DNA of 64,000 nt from Adiantum capillus-veneris (Eukaryota > Streptophyta > Polypodiopsida > Polypodiales > Pteridaceae): positions 81,823,760 through 81,887,759 of the forward strand of contig CM043948.1 in NCBI GenBank assembly GCA_014529385.2, in the 5' to 3' direction. The position numbers were made by a program, and so were the translations under genes. How positions within the stretch are numbered: position 1 is the stretch's first letter; every line of letters starts with the position of its first letter. Under the pieces are notes generated by a model that was not told where the DNA came from, did not search any database, and saw only the letters and a list, made by a program, of their open reading frames with translations. Positions 21,701 to 32,669 of this stretch are shown one piece after another.

Positions 21701-22715
21701 CATGACACCCTTGTGGCTACCAAGGGCATGCATAGAAGAACACCTTTAGGCTCAAGCTTAAGTTCGAGCCTCAACTGCATATGCTAGTGTAGCACTAGGG
21801 TGTAAATCTAGTCTCATGATATATTTGTGGCTACCAAAGGAAATATGCTCGTACAACACTATCATGTAAGGCTAGCCTCATGACATCATTGTGACTAGCA
21901 AGGTCATAGAACAACACTTTTAAGCTCAAGCCTCAAGTGCATATGCTATTGTTTGGATAGCATCTAGACAAAGGCCTCATGATATCCTTGTGGCTACCAA
22001 GGGCAAGAGAATCAAACTTAAGCTTGAGCGTTATATGTATATGTTAGTGTAGCATTATTGTGCAAGGCCATTGTATCATGGAACTCTTGTGGCCACCAAG
22101 GGAATGGAACAACACCTTTAGGCTCAAACTTAAGATCGAGCCTAATACGTATATGTTAGTGTAGCATTATTGTGCAAGTCCATAGTCTCATGGCACCTTT
22201 GTGGCTACCAAGGGCATGGAACAACACCTTTAAACTCGAACTTAAGTTTGACTATCATGGGCATATGATAGTGTAGCACTAGGGTGCAAGGCTAGCCTTA
22301 TGACACCCTTGTGGCTACCAAGGGCAAGAGGATCACCTCATATGCTAGTGTAGTACTATTGCACAAGGTTAATCTTATGAAATACTTATGGCTTCCAAGA
22401 GCATTAAAAACATCTTTAGGCTCAAACTACATATTCTAGTGTGGAAGTAGCATTTAAGGCTAGCCTCAAGAAATTCTTAAATGATACCAAGGGCATATAG
22501 AACATTACCTTTAAGCTCAAATATAAGTTTGAGCTTCCTCTCCATAAGCTATTGTAACACTCCCATGCAAGGCTAGCCTCATGATATCCTTATGGATACC
22601 AAAGGCATAAAGCTTCACTTTAAGTTCAGACTCACGTTTGAGCCTCGTCTACATTTGCTAGTGTAGCACTAGCTTGTAAGGCTACCCTCATGGCATCCTT
22701 GTGGTGTGTTGTTTA
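18780..22715. repeat. Tandem satellite of ~100-115-bp units with a CTTAAG-centred palindrome
   Basis: About 30 to 35 diverged units follow one another. A typical unit reads: TGACATCCTTGTGGCTACCA, AGGGCATAGAACAACACCTT, the palindrome, CATATGCTAGTGTAGCACTA, then GGGTGCAAGGCTAGCC. The GTGGCTACCA landmark occurs at 18877, 18991, 19091, 19190, 19297 and 19407, giving spacings of 114, 100, 99, 107 and 110. The palindrome is AGGCTCGAACTT followed by its own reverse complement (24 bases; perfect near 19008). At least 20 units keep it, often with paired changes such as AGGCTCAAACTT. A foreign 234-bp element interrupts the array at 19685-19918. Confidence 0.9.
19685..19918 (-). mobile_element. ~235-bp dispersed element, copy 1 (inside the satellite)
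   Basis: The reverse complement of this segment matches 35560-35796 along its whole length. Shared landmarks are TAACGTGCATTCGTGGG or TAACATGCATTCGTGGG, ACATGTCTGAATGAAT, CCCCTTATTTTAAT and GATTACATAGT, and both end in a run of C. It contains no ORF. It sits inside the satellite, with satellite units on both sides, so it inserted after the array formed. The type is unknown; a MITE or SINE-like non-autonomous element is likely. Confidence 0.75.
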
Positions 22716-22799
22716 ACTTTAAACCCGTGTTCCTTGTTTAGGTATTAATTTTTTCTTTTTTATTGTCTTAGGAACGCATGTTTCCAATGTACCAACTAC

Positions 22800-24132
22800 A
22801 TCAAAGCAAGGTGTCCAAGTCTTCACATTGGATGCTCTTGGAATGCTCCAAAAACAAAGGTTGATAAGACCTTTGAATTAACAAAAGAAGGAGTGAGGTG
22901 GTTTTTGAATACCAACGATATGGATGCAAACTATAAAGGTGACATCCATCTATACTTGACACACGGTGATGTGAAATATGGAGACATGGGATGGGGATTA
23001 ATGTGGGTGGAAAAGATGATGTGGATGCAATAGCAATGCCATGCATTGCATGTAATGTACTACTATTCATGAGACCACAAAGGCAAACAAGTTTTGCTTA
23101 TCATTGGGAAGTTTTCATGTAGTAGACATGAATGGTAGAAAACTACAAAAGAAAATTCCAGTGTAAATTTCGGGGATTGAAGATCTCTAGCTTTACTAAT
23201 CAAGAACGCTCAGGTGTGGATTATATGGACGACCTAGTGAATTCACTAAAACATGCAAAGTGGACCTTGAGCTTACCAACAGTGGTTGTATATGGAAAGA
23301 AATCAACAAGGGAAAGCTATGGAGAAGATAGGAAAATCCATAGTAGTATTGCACTTGCAACATCAAGAGGTGTTGGTGCAAGCTCTTTAAAGAGCCCATA
23401 GAATATTGTTACCACCAATAGTTTGCCAAAGGTCCCTAGAGTCAATGCATCAATGAAAGGTTCACAAGGGCAAGAGTCACAATGATTCACAAGGAGATAA
23501 AAGGCAAAGGATGATTCTACTTTTGAAGAAGATGGACAACAAATAGCAAAGAGAAAGATGACAAAGTGTAGAAAGCTAGACAAAGAGTTTTTTGAAGAGA
23601 AGTTGGTGGAAAATCAAAACTCCACTAGAAGATGACAAGGCATTGACCTCCTTAGAAATCAACAAGGGATACTACCAATTCGGGAAAAACAAAGTCTTTA
23701 GCATTGACATGACAAAGTGTTTTCTTGCTCCATCAAACTATGTGTACAAAAGACTCAAACTAGATTCGTTCAAGATTTTGATTTTATGTTTCATTCAAGA
23801 ACCAAGTCAAGTAGAGATATTAGCAATTTTCATGCCCTTTAATCCTTCTAGCAAATTTTCCCTTCACAAACTTTCCAAAGAGGATGTTTACAATGTTAGA
23901 CTATTGGATCATCTCTGTGTAGCATGCCATTAGTGTTGCAAAATGTTTGTATGGCCAAAAAGTTGCAAAGATTACCCCTCAATCGCTTCAACAGTTCAAG
24001 TATAGACCATCAAAGATTATTCTCAATTACCAACCAAAAATATCTTATGAAATATCCAAAGATGTGGATTTTTCTATTGCAAAGTCAATGAAAAAGGAGC
24101 CGTTTATCAACCAAAAACTAATGCAAGCATGA
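22800..24132 (+). pseudogene. Unrecognised coding-like region in several frames
   Basis: Protein-like pieces follow one another on the plus strand: TKEGVRWFLNTNDMDANYKG near 22880, then 23132-23401 (MVENYKRKFQCKFRGLKISS onward), then 23592-23933 (113 codons, including YYQFGKNKVFSIDMTKCFLA), then 23947-24132. They are in different frames. The region directly borders the satellite. The composition, with aromatic, charged and hydrophobic residues alternating, is that of real protein, but I do not recognise a family. It could be a decayed host gene or an unfamiliar transposon protein. Confidence 0.35.
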
Positions 24133-24969
24133 GCACAATGGAATGCATGCCTAAACATAATTATCTTGCTAAATAAGGGCAATCATCCCCCTCATAGAAT
24201 GGACATGGATGAGATGGCTTGAAGTTAAAAATAGATCGAGTTGAAAGAAGAAATACTCTCATTCTTCTTTGATCTAAAAAGGTAAAAGCTATTTTGGGAA
24301 CAAGTTTGCAAGAATTACAAGCTGAGAGAGCGTGAGTACAGTCAAATGAGCAGCTATAGCAAGTACTACATCAAGGACTCCCTCAATAGAGCAAAGAAGA
24401 CTCCATCACTTTCAAAAATTGTAGTAACTCTCTTCAATCACTATTTATAGAGCTAATATGGGCATAATATATCAAGATAGATCTATTTATTGGAAAATCA
24501 AGGGGATGGGCTTTGATATGAGATAGATCAAAGACTTTTGCAATGCAAAGCATGTACCATTTTAATTGGTAGTCTTGGATCTACATGGTACCAAAAAGAA
24601 TCTTTGTACTTTTTTTTTTGCAAACTTGGCACTCATTGAATTCACAACATGAATATGTGTTACAGTGTTTCATTGATTTCATCAATATCAGAATGCGTGT
24701 GGAAAGGGTTCCTAGCTAGTCAACTCACGGTTTCTAGCAAGCCAACTAAGGTCCATATTGAATATGGAAATATCCGAATGACAAGAGATGGATCTTGGAT
24801 AGATGGAAATGTGGAGATTGGAATGATTTCTCTTTCTTAGCAAGGTTGATAAATTTGAGGTGATTGACAAGGATCCTACAAAAAGAATCAAACATAAGTT
24901 CAAGCCTAACCAAGAGAGCTGGTGAAACACTAGTGTATAAGCCTCAAACACAAGAATCCTTATCATAGA
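24133..24969. other. Unassigned sequence before LTR C
   Basis: A 63-codon frame at 24649-24840 has no recognisable motif. I see no other structure. Confidence 0.4.
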
Positions 24970-26084
24970 TGTGAGGTCCCCAACCCGCCAATACCAAGAT
25001 CGGGATGGGATCCTTGACAGGTCTCTAGGTCTGATAAAAATCAGAGTCTCTAAACAAGAAGAATCCAAGGAATAGACCTTTACCATTGACAATGGCTTGG
25101 GTCTATAGCCTTAGAAGAAAACCTAGTACTGTCTCGCAACGGGAACGGGACAACGTATTAAAAGCCCAAAAAACTATTTCAGCCCTATAACTGCCACAAT
25201 TGGGCTAAGGTATCCTCAACCAACGCTTTTTTCCCCCTAATAAATGTGAGGGCATAGCGGCTGGTGGACTCCTCTTCCAAGTGAAGAAGTTTTCTAAACA
25301 TTTTAGTGCGCAGGGATGGATAGTTACCTGACTAATCAGGTCCACCCGTCCATGATTGACAACCTTAGTCAATCCCCACTTACCACCCCGCACTCACATA
25401 TGATTCTTTTGTTATTTAATTACTACCACGTTCTTATCACAATTAAAATAATTATTCCTTTTATCCTTCATAACAAGATTTTATTAAAACAACCCTTGAA
25501 AACAGTATTCAAAACATTCTTTTAGAAAACAGACATCTTTAAACTTAAGACAAGGTACTATCAATCAAAATATTGTCCATAATAACCATGACTAGTACTC
25601 TTCTTGTCTCAAGACCACCTAAGGGTGAAAAATGACACCCATTCCTTTATTTAAATCCAGAGTGGATAAACCCCCACCCAAGGTTCCGGGTGCCCATACA
25701 CCAAACCAGTTGCCCATACAACCGGGCGGCTCCCCTAGGATAAAAGACGATATCCTAACTTATGTAGAAACATCAAGACATGACACGGAGTAGAAACTCA
25801 TCTTTCATGGGGGTAACCGACTTATCCGTGGCTAGAAAGCCATCATTATCATCAATTTATACCAAGGAGTCAGAGATGTCTTGAGACAAGCTGTCTTAAG
25901 GATGATCAATCATATCTTTCCTAATTCAACCAGTTTTAACCTAAACAATTCTTTCCTACTTTATAAACAAATGCACGTTGGTTTCTTGGAAGTTACCTTT
26001 TGACCAATTATTCCTTTTCTGATTCTTACTTACTCCTTACGTATGTAATGTTAACTTATAAAAGAACATAAACTAATTAAAGAC

Positions 26085-26270
26085 TTAATTGAATAATGGG
26101 AAACCCACTTGGGATTGATTGGCCATCTGTTGCTGCGCTGGCACCTGAAGACTCTCCTCCGTAGGCCTACTACTAGGCCTGGCTTCGTCATCATGCGACG
26201 CTCTAGTTCGTTTTGGAGCTACGTCCTCATCATTAGATGTAGGATTTGCTCGGGTCCTTTTAGGTGCCAT
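26085..26270 (-). CDS. Intact 61-codon gag-start-like ORF in LTR C
   Basis: The minus strand reads MAPKRTRANP, then VAPKRTRASHDDEARPSS, PTEESLQVPAQQQ and QSQVGFPLFN, then a stop. The double KRTRA motif and the Gln-rich end resemble the N-terminus of plant Ty3 gag proteins. The homologous place in LTR A (6238-6079) keeps the start and both motifs but is frameshifted. In both copies the last codons run into GTGGGT, a possible 5' splice site (26108 here, 6078 in A), so the last few codons here may be intron read-through. Alternatively it is simply a short ORF in the LTR leader. Confidence 0.5.
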   Translation of the reverse strand: MAPKRTRANPTSNDEDVAPKRTRASHDDEARPSSRPTEESLQVPAQQQMANQSQVGFPLFN

Positions 26271-26699
26271 AACTTCTTATCCTTATAAAAAGGACGTCTA
26301 ATCATCAGGTAAATTATTTGAAATCTAGACTTAACCTTTGTATTCAAGCGGAACCCATTCAAAGTTAAATTTATAGTCTTAATGGGTAAATTCTTAACCT
26401 AGTAATTTCTTATTTATCTATATAGGTATGATAAATTTTTTCACCGCTTTCGTAAGGTTTTTCTAAGCTCTCCTAATTTTCTTATAATTGTCTATATCTT
26501 TTTCCTAATTTTTTCATCGACTTTTAAGCTTGGAATCTACTTATTTTAGGCTTAATATTTATTCTATTTATTTTATCTTAAAGATTTCATTTTCTCAATT
26601 TGATATCATAGGTTTACACTTACTATAATTTTCTTAAAAACTTTTGACCACAAAGTCTATTTATTTTAATTAATCATTTGCTAACAGTAGGACTTTTGG

Positions 26700-28310
26700 T
26701 CAATTATAATTTCCTAACCTCACTAATTAACTATGATATAGTTACCACAAGTAAATAAGGATATTTTTGACCTATGGTAATTATCTTATTATTTTTCAAC
26801 TTAATTATATAATTTCTATATTCAATTTTAAGCTAAAATTAAGATAATTTGACTTAAATAAATATTTATACTACTTTTCTAACCTTGACATAATTATCAC
26901 GGCCTCTTTATTATGTAAGATAGGTGTGATAAATAGAATGTAATCATATAACATGATTTATTAAATTTTCCCTTGAAATTTCAACCAGAATTAGTATATT
27001 TTGACTTAGATAAATATCTATACTAAGGTTCTAACCTTGACATAATTATCACGGCCTTTTCATTATGCAATCTAACTCTGATAAATAGTATGTAATCATA
27101 TAGCACGATTTACTAATTTCCCTCTTTAGTTTTTACCTAGAATTAGTATAATTTGACTTAGATAAATATCAATACTACTTTTCTAACCTTGACATAATTA
27201 TCATGGCCTCTTTACCTTATAAGCTAATTGTAATAAATAGCATGTAATCATAGCACATGATTTACTAATTTTCTCCTTTAATTTATCCTCAATAATAGTG
27301 GTTTTCTAGTAGGATAATTATCTATGAATAAGATAATTACCACTGATTTTCTAAGATGTAATAAATCCCTGATAATTACATTAAAGCATTTTGAATCAAT
27401 TTGCTATTTTCCTCCTTTTAATTTGTCCTAAAAATAATGTAATTCAGCTAAGATAATTAGGTAAACTAATTATCTGAGATTAACATCATTATAACGGGTT
27501 CCTTAACATATAATTAACCTCTGATAAATAACCCAAAGCTTTTTGAATCAATTTACTAATTTTCCCCTTTTAATTTGCCCTAAAACAGATTTTCTGCTAA
27601 AGTAATAAGGTAAATTAATTAACTAAAGTTAACATAATTACCACGGGTTTCCTAACATGTAGTTAGTCTCTGATAAATAACTCAAATCATTTTAAATCAA
27701 TTTACTAATTTCCCCCTTTTAATTTGTCCTAAAAATAGAGTAATTCTTCTATAGTAATTAGGTAAATTAATTATCTAAGCTTGAAATAATTATCACAGGT
27801 TTTATAATATGTAATTAATCTCTAATAAATAACTCAAAGCATTTTGAATCAATTTACTAAGTCCCCTCTTTTAATTTGTCCTAAAAATAGAGTAATTCCG
27901 CTAAAGTAATTAGGTAAATTAATTATCTAAGCTTGACATAATTATCACAGGTTTTATAACATGTAATTAACCTGTTATAAATAACTCAAAGTAATTGGAC
28001 TCAATTTACTAATTTTCCCATTTTAATTTATCTTAAAAATAGAGTAATTCTGCTAAAGTAATTAGGTAAATTAATTATCTGAGCTTGACATAATTATCAT
28101 AAGTTTTTTAACATGTAATTAATCTCTGATAAATAACTCAAAGTAATTGGACTCAATTTACTAAATTTTCCCTTTTAATTTGTTCTAAAAACAAAGTAAT
28201 TTTGCTAAAGTAATTAGGTAAATTAATTATCTGAGCTTGACCTAATTTTTACGGGTTTCCTAACATGTAGTTAACCTCTAATAAATAACTCAAAGCAAGT
28301 ATTAATTGTT
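26700..28310. repeat. ~152-bp tandem repeat array in LTR C, about ten units
   Basis: The best-preserved array. The landmark GACTTA(G/A)ATAAATAT lies at 26851, 27003 and 27155 (152 apart twice). In the right half, GGTAAATTAATTA lies at 27609, 27761, 27913, 28065 and 28217 (152 apart each time), with 27460 before that (149). The right-hand units are much more alike than the left-hand ones, so that half has been homogenised or amplified more recently. Each unit includes CTGATAAATAACTCAAAGC and TTTACTAATTTTCCC. Confidence 0.9.
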
Positions 28311-28390
28311 TCTAAAAATCATGAGGTGTATTAATATATATAACCTAAGTAAAAAATAGATGGAAAATTTTAACTTTTATGGATTAAACA

Positions 28391-29109
28391 TGGAGCCATT
28401 TTAGGAAATATAGTGTACAAGAATGGGATTTTCACAAACTAGAGCATAATTAAATCCATTGCCAATTTTCCACCACCTACAAACTATAAGGGAGTTCAAA
28501 GATTCATGGGTCATGTTGGTTATTATTGACAGTTTATTTTGAACTTCGCCGAGATAGCTCGTCCATTGTACAAGCTTCTTATCAAGTTTCACTGGACCGA
28601 TGAGTGTGACCATGCTTGTGAGTTATTAAAAAAGACCCTAACACGTGTCCCAATCCTACGAGCGCCCGATTGGAACATAATTTTCCATGTGCATATTGAT
28701 GCATCAAAATTTGCTACTGTATGTGTTCTAACTCAACCAGGAGATATAAATTGTACTACCCTATTAGCTTTGCAAATCACCAATTAAATGATGCCAAGAT
28801 GAACTCCACCACTACAGAGCAAGAAGGTTTAGCTACGATTTATGTTGTAAAGAAATTTTGATATTACCTTTTGCTACCAAGTTTGTGTTTTACTTCGATC
28901 ATCAAGCGTTTTTGTATCTAGTAAACAAACCATGTTCCACAAGAAGAATTGCGCTATGGGTATCAATTCTTCTCGAGTTTGATTTCACTGTTGTTGGAAG
29001 ACCCGAAAAAAAACATATTTTGGCATCTCATTTGTCTCACATACCCAGTAGTGAAGCACCTACTAGAGTTGATGATAAATTGCCCAACACTTTCCTATTC
29101 AATGTCTAA
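28391..29109 (+). pseudogene. RT C-terminus and RNase H of Ty3-type pol
   Basis: Around 28391-28530 the frame reads GAILGNIVYKNGI, then FPPPTNYKGVQRFMGHVGYY, the usual end of Ty3-type reverse transcriptase. From 28539 comes ARPLYKLLIKFHWTDECDHA, then a segment VHIDASKFA carrying the first RNase H aspartate. A frameshift near 28780 is followed by the RNase H tail at 28858-29109: FYFDHQAFLYLVNKP, LLEFDFTVVGRPEKKH, LASHLSHIPS. RNase H would remove the RNA strand during reverse transcription. The catalytic YxDD part of RT is absent, and stops occur near 28390, 28440 and 28527. Confidence 0.85.
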
Positions 29110-30592
29110 ACAATGTCTGAATGGAGTGAAAAGATTGTCCACTTTTTAGTTAATGGTTTTCCCCCCAAAGAGCTTCGAAAGGATTTGGCTCAAAAGTTAA
29201 TCAAGGAATGTGGACCTTATTGCTTGATTGCCAAAACTCTCTATAAGTGAGGAAAACATGACATTCTTGGGCGTTGTGCCCGTGAGGATGAATATTGTAC
29301 ATTTTGCAAGAGGCACACATGACTGTAGTTGATGGTCACTTTTCAAGAGAATTGATTGCTCGAAAGGTATTACAATCAGGCTATTGGTGGCCCACTTTAT
29401 TTAAGATTGCATCACTCTTTACAAAAGGATGTGATTAACGTCAACATTATGCAAAACCACAAAGAAAAGATAAAATACCTCTACATCCTATTAAGGTGAC
29501 CCAACCATTTGAAAAGTGTGGTTTAGACTTTGTAGGTCCAATTAGTCCGACAGCTTGTAATACTCAATTCCGGTATATCATCGTTGCCACTAACTATGTG
29601 ACAAAATGAGCTGAAGCTAAAGCTACATGCAAGGTTGATGCAAGGACAACAACCACGTTCTATTTGAAAAAAATATTTTATGATTTGGATGTTCCTTTGA
29701 GATTGTGAGTGACAATGGTACCCATTTTATAAATGAAGTGATAAAAGAACTCACATCAGATTTTATGATATCCCCCCATAAGTCTACACCTTATTATCCA
29801 CAATCTAATGGCCAAGCTAAGTGCCAACACAACTTTATTTTCTATCTTGACTAAGACGGCAAAGGTTTATCCCATACATTAAGACTTGAAGCTTACATAA
29901 GCTCTATGGGCTTATTGTACTGCTTATAAAGTGGCTATTGATTGCACATCGTTAAAAATGATGTATGGTCAAGAAGTAGGAATGTCATGGGAGTTCATCA
30001 TTCCTAATCTTTGAGTAGATTCTCAAGATGGTTGGGATGGCAACCCATCAACAGAGCATTTATATTTCCTCAAAGGGCTAGAGGAAGAGAGGCAGTTGGT
30101 TGTGTGGAATTCCCTTGTGGAGAAGAATAGGAGAAATAAGTGGGTTGATTGCCATTTAAAGAACAAGGAGATCAAAGTCGGTGATAAAGTTCTTATGTAT
30201 GGAGTGCATTATGAAAAGAAAAAGTTGAAATATGCTGGCAAAGGTCCATAATACATATATGCAAAATTACCCCACAAGGTACCCTTCATGTGGAGACTCT
30301 ATACGGAGCTGAAACCATTGGATTCCTCAATGGGAGTAAATTCAAAAGATCCTATGATCCCCTAAGCGAAGAGGAATTACATGCCATCCATCAAAAGAAA
30401 GCAACAAAAGAACAAGCTGAGTTAAAAAAGATACAAGAAGCTCGAGAGAGACAAAAACGTATTAGATGCCAACAAGAAGCTAATCTTGGAGCTACTCAAT
30501 CATTCCAAGTTGAAGAAGATGACGATTCTATAGACTTTGAACCACCTCTACAGTACCCAATTGAGTCGAATAGATCCTATGGGAAAGTAATT
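29110..30592 (+). pseudogene. Integrase of Ty3-type pol, broken
   Basis: The zinc-binding start reads AHMTVVDGHFSRELIARK, YWWP and a Cys near 29430. The core follows: KCGLDFVGPISP (first catalytic Asp near 29528), then a frameshift near 29700, then EIVSDNGTHF (second Asp near 29713), then YYPQSNGQAKC near 29797-29825. In intact integrases the third catalytic residue, Glu, follows GQA; here the codon is AAG (Lys). The C-terminal part, 30290-30592, begins with VETLYGAETIGFLNGSKFKRSYDP, the usual integrase tail, followed by a long charged helix rich in Lys, Glu and Gln. Integrase inserts the DNA copy into the genome; this one cannot. Confidence 0.85.
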
Positions 30593-30599
30593 TAAAAGG

Positions 30600-31625
30600 A
30601 ACTATTGGACACATGAGCTCAACATAATTTGCTATCCTATGGAGTGTGGTGTCAGCTACGAAAACCACCCTTATCCACAAGTACCATCCAAGTCAAGGGT
30701 TTCAATAAGAAGAAGACCACTATTTTTGGAATCCTACACACTCCTGTCATTTATGACAACGGGACTGTGGTTCAAGGCTTTTTGGTCATGCATGTTGGCA
30801 CTATGGAGGGTAACATAGACCTAGGGTGCAAGTGAATGTATGCAATTAAATGTAATATTGATTGGGGGATTGAGAGTATCACAACGCAGAAACCAACTCT
30901 TAGCCCTATTGCTTAAGGAATAACACCGACACTATCACCTCTCGATAACACAAAGGACAAAAAAACGTCGCAAATCCAAAGAGTTGAAACATCTTTGCAT
31001 GTAGCACAGCCCTCTAAACCTTCAATCTGATGTCTACAACAGGCAGTATTACACCCAAGACTCCACTTAATTGGACAAAGGATACATATCAATGGGTCCC
31101 CAAGACATCCTTATTGAACCCTCTTGCACTTCAAGTTCATTAACAAAAGAAACCTCAGAAGAATACGTCTACTCAAATTTAGAAATGCAAGGCTTTGATA
31201 GACGGTGTTACACCCAAGACTCCACATGATTGGACAGGATAGATGGTATGTACTAAACTCATAGCAATATGATGATTTTATATGCGATAAAGGATACATA
31301 TCAATGGGTCCCCAAGGCATCATTACCAAACCCTCCTACACCAAGTTCATTCACAAAAGAAACCTCCAAAGATTACATCCACTCCAATTAATAAATGCAA
31401 GGTTACATTGCATTGGGTTCCTAAACAACTATTAGAAGCCCATGGCTACTATGGCAAAAATGATCAAAGTTGGGTATCGAAACGTAAATTGTGTTCTTCC
31501 CTGTCACCTACAGATCCATGTGAGTCAAAAACCTGTAACTCCAAAGCTGATTGAAGATCATGGGAAGGGAAAGATCACGCAATACTACACACCTGTTTTG
31601 GAGCTAGTTTGGGTTCCAAAATGAG
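30600..31625 (+). pseudogene. Post-integrase region: protease-like half and repeated WVPK motifs
   Basis: At 30629-30838 the frame reads PPLSTSTIQVKGFNKKKTT, IFGILHTPVIYDNG, FLVMHVGTMEG and LG, then a stop and MYAIKCNIDWG. This order resembles the second half of a retroviral-type aspartic protease (flap-like strands, then a hydrophobic-Gly and Trp segment). I see no D-T-G active site. Further on, the motif Trp-Val-Pro/Ser-Lys appears five times: near 31093 and 31303 (both as YQWVPK), 31412 (HWVPK), 31473 (SWVSK) and 31608 (VWVPK, directly before a stop). The first two lie in a ~205-base direct repeat (31075-31195 and 31280-31403). The function is unknown. Confidence 0.4.
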
Positions 31626-32068
31626 ACCGATCTATTCGGCCTAGCTCATGAAGGGGGGAGTCACATGAAGCTTCTAGCTCCTCATGTAATGCATCCGTAG
31701 ATGTAAAAGAGTCTACACAACCTCCACCTATCAATGTGATTCCCCACGAAGCTACAAGAGAATCTACACCTCCCATTGTTAAATTATTGCTTGATGAACC
31801 ACTTCAAGTTCACTCCTAGGAAAGTACCTTGCCCCCCTTGCAGCTCGATGAGGCACTTAAGGTAATAGAAAACTATTGGCTTAAATCCTCACCTATTATC
31901 AACTGGAATAATTGGTTTCAAAGGGTGATAACATCTTGTGATAACATCTTTTTAGAAGGTATGAACTAACCAAGGAAGGGGGGAATGCAACTTACCATGT
32001 ATCTTCTTGCAAATTCCCACTCATCCTTCCTTCCTTGACCTTTTAACCCCAAAATCTTAGGGAATGTG

Positions 32069-32092
<24 letters not shown>
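32069..32092. repeat. (TA)n microsatellite
   Basis: Twelve TA units. Confidence 0.95.
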
Positions 32093-32101
<9 letters not shown>

Positions 32102-32450
32102 TTAGACTAGCCAAAAAAGTAAAGAAAAAAAGAAGAAGTTAGTGAGCAAGAGCCATCTATAATGAGAATGACTGTTACATCATGCACACCAACACCCTAG
32201 AATTACTTGAACCTAATCAAAATCTATCTGTGTTCACGGATATGGATAGCTCACGAGAGTCATCCACTTCTACACTATATGAGAGATACCCTGATCTTTA
32301 CTTTTCTCGAGCGTTGCACATGATCTACCTTGTGCTTACCTCTTAGTGGGGTTTGGTAGATAACTAGTGTATGAGGAAAATTTTGAGCAATTAGAATGGC
32401 CAATACGTCTATAAACCACGAGTGATCCCTACTCGATAGAGAATGTCTCT

Positions 32451-32669
32451 TTGATTGCACAAGCTTATTCTTTTGAGCAAGACGAATATCCACGCCTAGT
32501 GAAATTCTTAGTGAACCTATGTGCATGGGATGATGAGAAAGATTTATCAAATTTCATTGATGAAACCCATGGTCTTACTGAGGATGACTTTATTTATCTT
32601 GAAGACGATGAGGATAGAGGTTTAGCCTTAGGGCCGCCAACCAATCTATACAATATTCTCTTCCATTGA
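32451..32669 (+). pseudogene. Short acidic reading frame in the 3' region of the Ty3 element
   Basis: A 72-codon frame starting with TTG reads FEQDEYPRLVKFLVNLCAW, then DFIYLEDDEDRGLALGPP. It is rich in Asp and Glu and shows no family motif. It lies between integrase and the polypurine tract, where some plant Ty3 elements carry extra ORFs. It may be part of such an ORF or chance. Confidence 0.3.

Larger units (their letters stand above)
24970..28310 (-). repeat. Third copy of the long LTR (C), truncated in its repeat block
   Basis: It begins with TG at 24970 and matches LTR A from 4956 onward (shared text such as GGATCCTTGACAGGTCTCTAGG, or GGGTCC in A). It keeps the region around the gag-start ORF and about 370 bases missing from A, and then runs into the ~152-bp array. 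Unlike A and B it has no U3 or TATA: the match stops inside the array near 28310, where a plus-strand pol fragment begins. There is no PBS on its left side, so it is a 3' LTR end or a solo LTR fragment, not a 5' LTR. Confidence 0.75.

Noticed and set aside
18780-22715. CRISPR-like array because of regular palindromic repeats
   Set aside because: Units are diverged along their whole length with no unique spacers, unit lengths vary, and the context is clearly a eukaryotic genome.
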